Source of the DNA: UKL13-3 sp040387195
Lineage (GTDB): Bacteria > Bacteroidota > Bacteroidia > UKL13-3
DNA length: 64,000 nt
Direction of reading: 5' to 3'
Assembly: GCA_040387195.1 (NCBI GenBank)
Contig: JAZKEF010000013.1
Span: 186,001 to 250,000 of the forward strand
Below the pieces are notes generated by a model. It did not search any database. It worked only from the letters and a program-made list of their open reading frames with translations, and was not told the origin of the DNA. A program made the translations under genes and the position numbers. Shown in pieces: positions 31,951 to 40,991 of this stretch; the first letter of the stretch is position 1; every line of letters begins with the position of its first letter.

Positions 31951-33982
31951 ATTTTAATAATCTGAGCAAAAGTATCTCAATCAGCACAAAAACCAAAGTT
32001 AGCCATACACAATATCTCCAAAAAGGTGTGCCGTTCAGTTCGTTCGATATACTGTTTTGCAGAACAGCAGTGTCCTCACTACTGATCCTCGCTCCGGGAA
32101 GGCTGCCAATAAAGGCTTCCATCTTTTCCGGATCCCAGATCCGCATATCCGATTCCCTGCGGTTAAAGTTCAATCCAACAAGCTGCACAGGTGTTTTTGC
32201 TCCTTGTGGTGCAATATTATATACACCGGCCTTGGTAAGGGGTTGTTCAAGGTAGAGGTTGGTTTTGCCGTTGCGTTGGCTTGTTTGCAATGCCAGCTCT
32301 GTCCCGTTTCCCCATAACCTAACCAGTTTGTCAGATGCTGTGGTTTGTTGAAAAGGAATCCATTGAGCATCACCAATGGTATAGTATAACTGTTCTGTTT
32401 GCGGTTTTCCCGTTCCCAGTTTGAGCATCAGCGGAACATACACCGCATGTTGGGGCAAATTGCTCCAGCTTAGCTGAAGAGGAGCAGCCAACAATACTAT
32501 ATTTCCTTTTTGATGCGAAGCCTGCCACACAAAAGGTTGCCCATTGTTCAGTTCCATCAGTGCGCGGCCTTTGCTGGTATTATTTCGTTGCAATGTGTAA
32601 TACTGATTTACGGAAGGCAGATCCATGTTTTGCGGCAATTTAAGGAACACATTCTTAAATAACGGATCCTGTGTATTCAGCGAACTTACGTTTACTTGCT
32701 GTTTAAGTGTGATACCATATTGGGGTAATTCCAGTTCTGACAAAAAGGAATTTAATCCGGTTGGTTGTTCGGAAGCAGGTGGGATAACAAGAAGCTGCCC
32801 ACCTTGTTCAATGTATTTTTTGAGTTCTTGAGAAAGTCCACTGCTTAAGGTTTTAGGCTCATTGAGGATAATGAGTTGTTGTTTGCCAAAGAGTGCATAG
32901 TTCAGCTGATTTTGCGCTGCCTGGGTAAGTTTATAGGTAACATCACTTTCAAATAATTTGTTGATGAATGAGCTTGGTTCACCTCCATTGATACACAAAA
33001 CATTGTACGTAGTAACAGGTGTGAAGCTAAAATACAACCGATCATCAAAAGTAATGGGATGATCAAGAATGGCGATTTCCCCTTGCTGTAATGCATAACC
33101 CGAAGGTGTAAACGTAAAGGTAACATCCTCCGTTTCATTGGCGTTGCAGGTAATATTTTGCAGGCCTTTTTGTTGCCCGTTGATAGTAAGTGTTACGGCA
33201 ATATTTTCCGCTGTCCCATCCGAATAATTGCGGATCCTGGTTTTAAGAGTCACAGGAGTGTTGAGTTGTACCACAGGACTTGTAAGCCAAATGGAATCAA
33301 CAGTAATATTATGTTGTTCATTGGCAGTAACCGGAACAAAGTTTACTAAACTGCCTGAGTCTTTTGGTACGTCTTTTACATCGCACATCTGTTGTTGAAA
33401 ATCCGAAATGATGTATTGTATTTTGGTATCTGTCCCTGCTTTTTCCAATGCCTGTTTCTGGCGTTGCATAATGTTAGTGAGTGAAACCGAGGTAGCAGAC
33501 GTTTTTATCTCATCAACCCATGTTAATGCATCGGCTTTATTAACCAATCGCTGGTGTTTGCCTTCAAAGTCGTGTGTAAGCAATTGAAACTGGTCATCGG
33601 CATTATAAGCGTTGATGACAGCCCGTGCTTTATTTTTTGCGGCCTCCAGCAAATTACCTTCGTTGCCCTCATTGTTCATAGAAAAGGAATTGTCTATAAA
33701 AATACTGATAGATTTTGTTCCTTTTAAAGCAATGGAATGAACAGAAGGAATAAAAGGTTGTGCAAAAGCCAGTACCAAAAAAACAATAGCCAGGATGCGT
33801 GAGATCAAGACCAAAAGGTCCTTGAGTTTTTGTTTCGATTTGTTCTGCTCCTGAACCTGTTTTAAAAAGCGTAAGTCGGAGAAAATAACTTTTTTATATC
33901 TCCTGAAATGAAACAGGTGAATGATAATGGGTATAGCAATGGCCGTGAGGGCAAACAGAAACGAAGGATAAACAAATTGCAT
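31949..33982 (-). CDS. BatA-type membrane protein with VWA-like domain
   Basis: 677 residues. The N-terminus is the BatA double-transmembrane domain (MQFVYPSFLFALTAIAIP and LVLISRILAIVFLVLAFAQP). A von Willebrand A-like region with DNSFSM as its MIDAS follows (about residues 90-95), then a long exported beta-rich region and a final membrane helix (VWLTLVFVLIEILLL). In Bacteroidota such proteins often accompany MoxR ATPases and further Bat proteins, but none is adjacent here. The start is ATG 33982; TTG at 33991 would add three codons. The role is unknown, with stress tolerance or envelope assembly suggested by homologues. Confidence 0.85.
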   Translation of the reverse strand: MQFVYPSFLFALTAIAIPIIIHLFHFRRYKKVIFSDLRFLKQVQEQNKSKQKLKDLLVLISRILAIVFLVLAFAQPFIPSVHSIALKGTKSISIFIDNSFSMNNEGNEGNLLEAAKNKARAVINAYNADDQFQLLTHDFEGKHQRLVNKADALTWVDEIKTSATSVSLTNIMQRQKQALEKAGTDTKIQYIISDFQQQMCDVKDVPKDSGSLVNFVPVTANEQHNITVDSIWLTSPVVQLNTPVTLKTRIRNYSDGTAENIAVTLTINGQQKGLQNITCNANETEDVTFTFTPSGYALQQGEIAILDHPITFDDRLYFSFTPVTTYNVLCINGGEPSSFINKLFESDVTYKLTQAAQNQLNYALFGKQQLIILNEPKTLSSGLSQELKKYIEQGGQLLVIPPASEQPTGLNSFLSELELPQYGITLKQQVNVSSLNTQDPLFKNVFLKLPQNMDLPSVNQYYTLQRNNTSKGRALMELNNGQPFVWQASHQKGNIVLLAAPLQLSWSNLPQHAVYVPLMLKLGTGKPQTEQLYYTIGDAQWIPFQQTTASDKLVRLWGNGTELALQTSQRNGKTNLYLEQPLTKAGVYNIAPQGAKTPVQLVGLNFNRRESDMRIWDPEKMEAFIGSLPGARISSEDTAVLQNSISNELNGTPFWRYCVWLTLVFVLIEILLLRLLK

Positions 33983-34009
33983 TGGGTGCAAAATACGGAA
34001 TTTTGGTTA

Positions 34010-34116
34010 CAGTTGGCAGTTTTCAGTTTATCGTTCTAGGTTTGTTGTTTTCGCTTGTTGGAGTGGTCGTCCCCATCCCTTTTCTTCCAATAACTAAGTA
34101 ACCTAATAACCAATAA
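34010..34116. repeat. Heptads followed by opposite-strand 7/8-nt units
   Basis: Five heptads at 34010-34044 (CAGTTGG, CAGTTTT and relatives). After a spacer, 34083-34116 repeats AATAACT and TAATAACC, the opposite-strand form of the TTAT units. The layout resembles 21574-21717. The stretch overlaps no supported gene. Confidence 0.55.
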
Positions 34117-34602
34117 CTACTTCCTCAATCCACTGTTCCGTTTCAGTTTGTCATAGAACGGGCTTAGTGGAATTGTTTTAAAATTACACTCATTGCTTAC
34201 AGTTCCTTGTTGTTTGCAATGGCAACCTATAATATTTCCGTTTTCCTTGAAAGGTTCGCAATAATTGCAACCTGCAGAAGCACACGTCTTATGAGCCATT
34301 CCCGGTTTAACCGAAAAGGTGCGTGTGCTCATGGAATAGATAAGCTCCACAGCAATGGTTTTAGAATAGTTTCGCTGTGTTCCCACCCCTATCAGATAAT
34401 GCCATTGGTTCATGGATTCAATGTGCATGGAATTTATTTGAGTGCCATCGGCAAGTGTTTGCTGTAACGTTTTGCGCAATAGTGCAGTGTCGGTAGTGAG
34501 TACATATTGTTCTTTCACAACCTTCCCGATTTCAATCGGTTGTTGTGCCATTGTGAAAAAATAAAAAAAGAAGAAAGGGATAACAGTCAGGTGTTTTTTC
34601 AT
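34117..34602 (-). CDS. Hypothetical secreted Cys-rich protein
   Basis: 161 residues from ATG 34602, which begins a signal peptide rich in Phe (PFFFFYFFTMAQ). The mature part contains a cluster of cysteines (CASAGCNYCE and GCHC), which could bind metal or form disulphides. No family is recognised. It follows the stop of a 51-codon lipoprotein gene by 4 nt, so they are one unit. Confidence 0.7.
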   Translation of the reverse strand: MKKHLTVIPFFFFYFFTMAQQPIEIGKVVKEQYVLTTDTALLRKTLQQTLADGTQINSMHIESMNQWHYLIGVGTQRNYSKTIAVELIYSMSTRTFSVKPGMAHKTCASAGCNYCEPFKENGNIIGCHCKQQGTVSNECNFKTIPLSPFYDKLKRNSGLRK

Positions 34603-34606
34603 GTAT

Positions 34607-34762
34607 TTACCAGGCAATCTGAAATTGTTTTTCAACCTCAGTGGTGTCTTTTTGTACGTTTACTTTTTTACGAAACCAATACCGTGTGCTGCAGGAAGTA
34701 TAACAAAAACTTAGAACAAGTGCACAGCAGATGATTTTGCGGAATGATATTTTTGGTTGCAT
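34607..34762 (-). CDS. 51-residue lipoprotein
   Basis: A short frame from ATG 34762 ending 4 nt before the next gene. The sequence starts MQPKISFRKIICC and has a lipobox (YTSC, Cys24), followed by a basic CSTRYWFRKKVNV stretch and a polar tail. The signal peptide and the tight spacing to 34602 support a real gene. The function is unknown. Confidence 0.65.
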   Translation of the reverse strand: MQPKISFRKIICCALVLSFCYTSCSTRYWFRKKVNVQKDTTEVEKQFQIAW

Positions 34763-34806
34763 ATCTTTAGGTCAAAAGGGTTTACCGCAAAGTTGCATGT
34801 TTATTG

Positions 34807-35496
34807 TTAACTAATTAAATGGGCAACATAATATGCTGATGCAGCTGCCAATGCACCGATGGCCGTTATGCGTATAGCACCTGCCAATGGTGGCTGACCA
34901 ATGATTTTACTCTTAAGGTATCCGAACAAAAATAAACACATGGAAGTTACAATGCAGGAATAAAACAGTCCGCTCGATGCGGTGTCGGTAAAAAAGTAAG
35001 AACTCAATGGAACAAAGCCTCCGGCAATATAAGAGAGCCCTATGGTTAATGCGCTCTGCCGGGCGCGGTTGATATCCGGTTTTTCAAGTCCCAGCTCAAA
35101 GCGCATCATAAAGTGTACCCATTTCTCCTTGTCTTTGGCCATTTCTTCCACAATGACTTCAGTAGAATGATCGCTCAAACCGTATTCTTCAAATACTTCC
35201 CGTACTTCCTGTTTTTCCCTCTCCGGAAATTGTTCCACCTCATCGTATTCCCGTTTCAGTTCCGAATCATAATGTTCAATTTCAGTTTTACCTGCAAGGT
35301 ATCCGCCCAAACCCATAGCTATAGAGCCGGCAACAATCTCTGCAAGACCTGCAGTAATGATAATTTCATTGGACTGAACAGCGCCCGTTAGTCCTGCTGC
35401 CAAAGCAAAAGGCACGGTAAGTCCATCGCTTAATCCGATAACCATATCCCTGACAATTGCGGATCCGGTGAAATGTTTTTCTTCGTGGTGGTGCAT
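34807..35496 (-). CDS. VIT1/CCC1 family iron/manganese transporter homologue
   Basis: 229 residues with five membrane helices. The N-terminal helix contains GLSDGLTVPFALAAGL, the hallmark of the VIT/CCC1 family. A long cytosolic helix pair between helices two and three (EREKQEVREVFEEYGL to EEMAKDKEKWVHF) is acidic and matches the metal-binding domain of plant VIT1. It presumably moves Fe(II) or Mn(II) across the inner membrane. The N-terminal HHHEEKH may bind metal as well. Confidence 0.88.
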   Translation of the reverse strand: MHHHEEKHFTGSAIVRDMVIGLSDGLTVPFALAAGLTGAVQSNEIIITAGLAEIVAGSIAMGLGGYLAGKTEIEHYDSELKREYDEVEQFPEREKQEVREVFEEYGLSDHSTEVIVEEMAKDKEKWVHFMMRFELGLEKPDINRARQSALTIGLSYIAGGFVPLSSYFFTDTASSGLFYSCIVTSMCLFLFGYLKSKIIGQPPLAGAIRITAIGALAAASAYYVAHLIS

Positions 35497-35644
35497 AATA
35501 TTGATCGATACCGAAGATTTAGATAATTAAGATAGTTTGATACAGGCCAACCTGTTTAAAAACGAATTTAGTTTTTCCTTTAACGTTTCAAATATGTTTT
35601 GTTCATTGAATAATGCTCAAATTTTATAATCAAACATCTCGTAT

Positions 35645-36670
35645 CTACTTTCTGAGCTCCAAAATCACATACACCGGTAGATGATCGCTGTAACCATTTG
35701 TGTATTTTGATCCGGCAAATGTACGAAGCGGGGCACCTTTGTATTTTCCCTCCTGTTCAAGCATCCAATCTTGTTTGTATATTGTTACGGATGCAGGTTT
35801 ATAACATACCTTTCCCGTACAGTTAACTATGTTATTGCTCATGATGATCTGGTCGAGTGTGCCCCATTCGCCACGGTAATAATGTGAGCCCTTTTTTTGT
35901 TCATGTAGTTCATACATGGCATTGAACAAATCATTGGAGTTAAGTTCAGCTATATGTGCTTTTGCGTTCAGTACTTTACCCATACTTTCATTGGATGGAT
36001 AATCATTAAAATCACCCACCATCAATACGGGCATTGATGGGTCGGCTTTGCTGATACTATCGTAAATGCCACGAAGAATGGATGCTGCATTGTTTCTTTT
36101 CGGAGCACTCTCTGTTTCTCCTCCCAAGCGTGAAGGAAAATGATTGACCAATACAATAAAAGAGGCCTTTGTTTTTTTATCCAACAGTTTAACCAACAGG
36201 ATATCCCGGGTTTTGGAGTTGAGGTTTTCATTGAAAATAACAGGGTAAGCTACAGAAGTGAGTACGGATATTTTTTTACTTTGGTATAATAATGCATTAT
36301 CAATGCTTCGCTCATCCGGCCCTTCAAAATGCACAAATCCGTATCCGATTTTACGAAGTGTGGCGGTTGCGGTAAGGTCCTTCAGCACTGCACTGTTTTC
36401 AACCTCACACATCCCCAGAACGTCAGCCCCTTTTCCATCATTCATACTTGCTATAACCCGCGACATATGGTCCAGCTTATTCAGGTATTTTTCGGTGTTC
36501 CAGCTGTTTTTGCCTGCAGGTAAAAATTCATTGTCGTTTTTGTGTGGATCATCAATCGTATCAAACAGGTTTTCCTGATTGTAAAATCCAACACAGAATT
36601 GTTTTTGTGCCTTTACCGAAAATTGTGTTGCGGTAAAGAATATCAGGGCAATAAGAAAGTGTTTGGTCAT
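35645..36670 (-). CDS. Exported endonuclease/exonuclease/phosphatase family protein
   Basis: 341 residues with a signal peptide (TQFSVKAQ, about residue 22). The DNase I-like fold is indicated by FYNQENLFD, MCEVEN, LVNHFPSR, MVGDFNDYPS and the final GYSDHLPVYV, which together supply the metal-binding and catalytic Glu, Asp, Asn and His residues. An extracytoplasmic nuclease or phosphodiesterase is likely; the substrate cannot be told. A two-box promoter is found upstream at 36692-36723. Confidence 0.85.
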   Translation of the reverse strand: MTKHFLIALIFFTATQFSVKAQKQFCVGFYNQENLFDTIDDPHKNDNEFLPAGKNSWNTEKYLNKLDHMSRVIASMNDGKGADVLGMCEVENSAVLKDLTATATLRKIGYGFVHFEGPDERSIDNALLYQSKKISVLTSVAYPVIFNENLNSKTRDILLVKLLDKKTKASFIVLVNHFPSRLGGETESAPKRNNAASILRGIYDSISKADPSMPVLMVGDFNDYPSNESMGKVLNAKAHIAELNSNDLFNAMYELHEQKKGSHYYRGEWGTLDQIIMSNNIVNCTGKVCYKPASVTIYKQDWMLEQEGKYKGAPLRTFAGSKYTNGYSDHLPVYVILELRK

Positions 36671-36691
36671 AAAGGTGCTTCAAATAGGGTT

Positions 36692-36723
36692 CGAAAATAG
36701 ACTATTTTGGATTCCAATGTCAA
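36692..36723 (-). promoter_or_regulatory. Promoter of the exported nuclease/phosphatase gene
   Basis: On the minus strand TTG (36723-36721), 21 nt, then TAttTTcG (36699-36692), one mismatch in the -7 box. The leader before the ATG at 36670 would be about 15 nt. Confidence 0.45.
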
Positions 36724-36752
36724 CAATTTGCTACTATATTCGTTTGTAGGTT

Positions 36753-37850
36753 ATGCAAGGATACGAATTCTCAAAATACCAGTCCAAACCCAATGGAGGC
36801 AGCAAATTTGATCAGTTGCTGAACCTGTTTTTGCAGCTTATGCAATATACGAACGGGGATGTGGCGGAAACATTGTCGTGGATGAGCCAGATTGACAATG
36901 AACACCATATTACGGACGGAACGTATGGAATGGGTAATTTTATCGAAGACCTTAAAAATAAAGGATACATCAAGGAAGATCCTGCCGAAGGAAATTTTAC
37001 ACCAACATCAAAAACGAACCAAACCATCCGCAAAAATTCTCTGGAAGAGATTTTCGGAAAACTGAAGAAGACAACATCAGGCAACCACAAGACATTTAAC
37101 ACTGGTGTTGGAGATGAGGTGGGCAGTGATTCACGGCAATTTGAATTTGGAGATACATTGGATCAGCTTGATATTACACAGTCCATTCACAATGCACAGG
37201 TCAATCATGGAATTGATAGTTTTCAGCTGCACGAAAATGATCTTGAGATCCGGGAGCGTGAACATAAATCGCAAACATCTACGGTACTCATGATCGATAT
37301 TTCACATTCAATGATTTTGTATGGAGAAGACCGCATCACACCGGCAAAAAAAGTAGCAATGGCTTTAGCGGAGCTGATCAAAACAAGATACCCGAAGGAT
37401 ACACTGGATATCATTGTTTTTGGTAACGATGCATGGCCCATTGAAATTAAGGATTTGCCATACCTCCAGGTTGGACCATACCATACCAATACCTATGCCG
37501 GAGTGGAACTGGCTATGGATATCCTGCGCAGGCGAAAAAATCCCAACAAGCAAATTTTTATGATTACCGATGGTAAACCAACCTGTTTAAAAGAAGGTGC
37601 GGGATATTATAAAAACAGTTTCGGCCTCGATCGTAAGATTCTGAATAAAACGCTTAATCAAGCCGCACAATGCCGCAGACTTGGAATCTCTATCACAACG
37701 TTTATGATTGCAAGCGATCCGTATTTACAGGAATTTGTGAGAGAGTTTACCAAAACAAACAATGGAAGAGCATTCTATAGTTCCCTTAAAGGCTTGGGAG
37801 AGTTTGTATTTGAGGATTACGAACGCAACAGGAGAAAAACTGTCCGATAA
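36753..37850 (+). CDS. Cytosolic VWA-domain protein
   Basis: 365 residues without signal peptide. The N-terminal 150 residues are a helical region (FDQLLNLFLQLMQYTNGDV) and a polar linker. The C-terminal VWA domain has the MIDAS motif DISHSM (near residue 183), then FGNDAWPIEI, TNTYAGVELA and MITDGKPTCL. Relatives of this class work with a MoxR-type AAA+ ATPase, which is not encoded nearby. The likely role is a chaperone-like cofactor or metal-insertase partner. Confidence 0.85.
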   Translation: MQGYEFSKYQSKPNGGSKFDQLLNLFLQLMQYTNGDVAETLSWMSQIDNEHHITDGTYGMGNFIEDLKNKGYIKEDPAEGNFTPTSKTNQTIRKNSLEEIFGKLKKTTSGNHKTFNTGVGDEVGSDSRQFEFGDTLDQLDITQSIHNAQVNHGIDSFQLHENDLEIREREHKSQTSTVLMIDISHSMILYGEDRITPAKKVAMALAELIKTRYPKDTLDIIVFGNDAWPIEIKDLPYLQVGPYHTNTYAGVELAMDILRRRKNPNKQIFMITDGKPTCLKEGAGYYKNSFGLDRKILNKTLNQAAQCRRLGISITTFMIASDPYLQEFVREFTKTNNGRAFYSSLKGLGEFVFEDYERNRRKTVR

Positions 37851-37907
37851 TTGCGGTCCTTAGAGCCGAATCCAATAACACAATAACAAATAACTCACTC
37901 ACTAACA

Positions 37908-38267
37908 ATGCCACACATTAAACAAAACAATCCATTCATCGTACCTACCACAGATGGTAAACTCATCGAAGAACATTACGGAATGGCAAGTTCCGGAGAT
38001 AACGGATTTTCAATTGCTCACATGGTAGCTCCACCGGGTTGGGGTGAACCATTCCAAACTCCACAGTTTGATGAGGTAACAATGGTGGTAAAAGGCCAAA
38101 AACAATTTGAAGTGGATGGAGTAGCTGTGGTGGTAAAAGCAGGAGAGAGTATTCTGATTCGTAAAGGAACACGTGTACGGTATTCTAATCCCTTTGAAGA
38201 AGAATGTGAATATTGGAGCTGTTGCGTACCGGCTTTTTCAATCGATACAGTCAATCGTGAAGGCTAA
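37908..38267 (+). CDS. Small cupin-domain protein
   Basis: 119 residues forming a single cupin barrel (GWGEPFQTPQFDEVTMVVKG, then AGESILIRKGTRVRY). The usual metal histidines of motif 1 are largely absent (GWGEPFQTPQFDE), so metal binding is doubtful and a binding role is more likely. It follows the VWA gene by 57 nt of CAATAAC-type repeat sequence, so co-transcription is possible. Confidence 0.8.
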   Translation: MPHIKQNNPFIVPTTDGKLIEEHYGMASSGDNGFSIAHMVAPPGWGEPFQTPQFDEVTMVVKGQKQFEVDGVAVVVKAGESILIRKGTRVRYSNPFEEECEYWSCCVPAFSIDTVNREG

Positions 38268-38300
38268 CATGTGTCAGACGCATACAGCGTCAGACACATG
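38268..38300. repeat. Inverted repeat between converging genes
   Basis: CATGTGTCAGACGC and GCGTCAGACACATG face each other with a 5-nt spacer; 13 of 14 bases pair. The stem begins 1 nt after the cupin stop and ends 33 nt before the next gene's stop. No T-run follows, so it may be a transcription barrier, a processing signal or a repeat element. Confidence 0.6.
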
Positions 38301-38332
38301 CTATGGATGCCCAGTTGCTAACGCCTGTATAG

Positions 38333-39112
38333 TTAGATAACCAATTCCGGATCCACTTCACCTGCAGATTCTGCATCGGATTCGGAAGGTGGTGTTTCCA
38401 ACGCTTCAATTTTTGTGGTAAGCGATTGGATCATCGCATTGGTGGTATCTTTTTGCTGGGTAATCTGATGGGTAAGTTCACGTTTGAGTGTAGCAATATC
38501 AAGCAACGCACGCGATTCTGATTTTTGCATTTCATCTTTCATTTCTTTCTGATGTTTCTCCAATCCAAGTGAAAGACTTTTTTTGAGTACCTCTTCATTT
38601 TGGTGTAAGATGGTTTCCATTGTTGTCATGCGTTTTTTCATCATACTCATGAGTATCAGCAATACACCAACTGTAAGTGCCATTGATACGCCAAACAATA
38701 TCCAAACGTAATTAGAAAGGTCTGAATGAGCTTGCTCCATCCGGGCAAAGTTCTCGTCCATTTTCTTTTGAATACCATCCAGCGACAAACGGGTCTCTTT
38801 GAGAGAGTCTGCATTCATGGCAATCTGAAAATTAGCCGATGAAAGGATAGCCTGCACCTGGTGCATCTGGCTGTCGAGTACAACCAGCTTATCAAACTTT
38901 CCTTCTACACTTCTGCGCACCGAAGCAGCTGCATTGTTTGCAGCATTAATTCTGTTATCGAGTTCCACCATCCGTGGTTCGTATTCTTTTTTCAATACAT
39001 ATGGTGGCGGACCTTTGGGAACAGGAGGGCGCGGAACCGTTTTAGGCTGCTGGGCCAAAAGTGAAACAAAACAAAAGAGGGTTGTGCAGAACAGGAGGAG
39101 TAATTTTTTCAT
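38333..39112 (-). CDS. Hypothetical membrane protein with coiled coils
   Basis: 259 residues. A signal peptide (FVSLLAQ) is followed by a Pro-rich segment (PRPPVPKGPPPY), a coiled coil in the periplasm (about 55-125), one membrane helix (YVWILFGVSMALTVGVLLIL) and a second coiled coil in the cytosol (170-240). Such a two-sided coiled-coil protein may be structural or a tether. No family is recognised. Confidence 0.65.
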   Translation of the reverse strand: MKKLLLLFCTTLFCFVSLLAQQPKTVPRPPVPKGPPPYVLKKEYEPRMVELDNRINAANNAAASVRRSVEGKFDKLVVLDSQMHQVQAILSSANFQIAMNADSLKETRLSLDGIQKKMDENFARMEQAHSDLSNYVWILFGVSMALTVGVLLILMSMMKKRMTTMETILHQNEEVLKKSLSLGLEKHQKEMKDEMQKSESRALLDIATLKRELTHQITQQKDTTNAMIQSLTTKIEALETPPSESDAESAGEVDPELVI

Positions 39113-39205
39113 AGCTGACTCTGAAATTTTAGAGAAAGGTATAAAGAAAATTTGAAATAGCTAGTGGCAGAATACCTGTCATAACAATCTTTATACCTTT
39201 AAATA

Positions 39206-40858
39206 TCAACCTATCAGCTCTCTTGCAGCTTCCAGTACTTTTGGTGAAGGGTTGGCTCCGTGCAACATACGTGCAATTTCTTCAAGGCGTTCGTTCTCCG
39301 AAAGCAGTTTGATATGGGTATGCGTACTGGTTTTATCGGTTGTTTTGTGCACAAAAAAATGTGCATCAGCTTTACCGGCAATTTGTGGCAAATGGGTAAT
39401 GGCTATCACCTGATGGTGTTTTGAATGTTGTTTCATGACCTGCGAAACCTTTAATGCAGCCTCACCGGATATGCCTGTATCAATTTCATCAAACACGATA
39501 CTTGGCAATGCTACTTTATCGGCAATCAGGGATTTGATGCATAACATCAACCGGCTTAATTCTCCACCGGAGGCAACTTTGCTGATTGGTTGGAAGGATT
39601 GCCCTTTATTGGCAGCAAACAGCAATTGAATTTTATCCATTCCGGTTGCCGAGAATCCTTCAATCGGGTTGTTTTCAATCTGAATGTGGGCATCAGGCAT
39701 TTCTACCTGTTTGAGCAGTTCATGTATTTTCTTTTCGGTATCGGGAATGGATTTGGCACGTTTGTCTGATAAAGCTTTGCCTTCTTTGCTGAGTTTTTCG
39801 GTTAGCTGTGTGAGTTCAACTTGTTTGTCGGCAATTTCGTTTTGCAAACTGCCAATGGAGGTTAAATCCGTTTCCAGTTTACGCTGCAATGTGAGCAACT
39901 CTTCATTGTTTGCCGCACGGTGTTTTTTCTGCAGGTTAAACAACAATTGTAACCGCTCTTCAGTTCTCACAAGGGATTCGGGATCGGCTTGCGATTGTTC
40001 GGATACGGCTTCAATTTCAGTGCTGATATCTTTTAACTCAATGCTTACAGAATCCAGGCGTTTCAGTAACTCATGCAAACCTGGGTGATGTTTGGCCGCA
40101 GGTTGTAACAATGCCCGCAGTTGTTGAATCTGGTCAATAATGCTCAACTCATCAGCATCCAATACACGTGCCGCATTCCCTGCTGCCTGCTGTATCTGTT
40201 CTGCATGACTTAATATCTCCAATTGTTTTTCGAGTTCAACCTGTTCGTCTGCCTGCAGGTTGGCTTCATTTAATTCATTCAATACAAATTTGAAATAGTC
40301 CTCATCGGTGCGGGCTTTGGCTTCCTGGTCCACAAGTTCCTTGAGCTCTTTCTCTGTTCGTTTAAATTTTTTATAGATTTGGATATAAGCATTTAATTGG
40401 GCATCCGTTTCTGCAATTGCATCCACCACACTCAGCTGGAATTGTTCTTCGTTCAACTCCATTGTTTGGTGTTGCGATACAATATCAATCAGTTGTTCTC
40501 CCAAATCTTTGAGTACAGTGAGGTTTACCGGAGTATCATTTACGAATGCCCGCGATTTTCCGTTAGGAGCAATTTCCCTGCGGATGATACACGTTGTATC
40601 GTAATCCAGTTCGTGGGTTTCAAAAAAAGACTGCAGGTTGTAATCGGTGATGCCGAAATTTCCTTCCACCACACATTTATCTTCAGGATTGTGCAACACT
40701 TTACTGTCGGCACGCTCACCCAGTATCAGGCCCAATGCACCCATAAGGATGGATTTTCCGGCACCGGTTTCTCCGGTAATAATATTCAGGCGTTGGTCAA
40801 ACGAAATATCAACGGCCTTAATGATGGCATAATTACGAATGTGAAGGGATAACAACAT
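39206..40858 (-). CDS. recN: DNA repair protein RecN
   Basis: A 550-residue SMC-like ATPase that acts in double-strand break repair. The Walker A motif is GETGAGKS (29-36), long coiled coils fill 150-390, and the C-terminal ABC half contains GGELSRLML followed by IVFDEIDTGISG (Walker B) and the H-loop ITHLPQIAG. The length and order agree with the family. It is the last gene of the bamD-rpoZ-coaBC-porD-recN cluster. A perfect -7 box (40866-40873) ends 7 nt before its ATG, so it may also have its own near-leaderless transcript. Confidence 0.96.
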   Translation of the reverse strand: MLLSLHIRNYAIIKAVDISFDQRLNIITGETGAGKSILMGALGLILGERADSKVLHNPEDKCVVEGNFGITDYNLQSFFETHELDYDTTCIIRREIAPNGKSRAFVNDTPVNLTVLKDLGEQLIDIVSQHQTMELNEEQFQLSVVDAIAETDAQLNAYIQIYKKFKRTEKELKELVDQEAKARTDEDYFKFVLNELNEANLQADEQVELEKQLEILSHAEQIQQAAGNAARVLDADELSIIDQIQQLRALLQPAAKHHPGLHELLKRLDSVSIELKDISTEIEAVSEQSQADPESLVRTEERLQLLFNLQKKHRAANNEELLTLQRKLETDLTSIGSLQNEIADKQVELTQLTEKLSKEGKALSDKRAKSIPDTEKKIHELLKQVEMPDAHIQIENNPIEGFSATGMDKIQLLFAANKGQSFQPISKVASGGELSRLMLCIKSLIADKVALPSIVFDEIDTGISGEAALKVSQVMKQHSKHHQVIAITHLPQIAGKADAHFFVHKTTDKTSTHTHIKLLSENERLEEIARMLHGANPSPKVLEAARELIG

Positions 40859-40865
40859 ACAGTTT

Positions 40866-40873
40866 CAAAAGTA
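40866..40873 (-). promoter_or_regulatory. -7 element immediately before recN
   Basis: On the minus strand TAcTTTTG, a perfect TAnnTTTG, ending 7 nt before the ATG at 40858. No TTG box at the normal distance. The leader would be one to three bases long at most. Confidence 0.4.
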
Positions 40874-40991
40874 GGGGTTAAGCGTGGGAATTGATAAGGG
40901 ATTTTTCAACAATTGTGGAGCGATACGGGATACCAAATGTCAGATAATGTTTGATAACCGGTAATCTTGAATCATGTATCCGGTAATGGGC

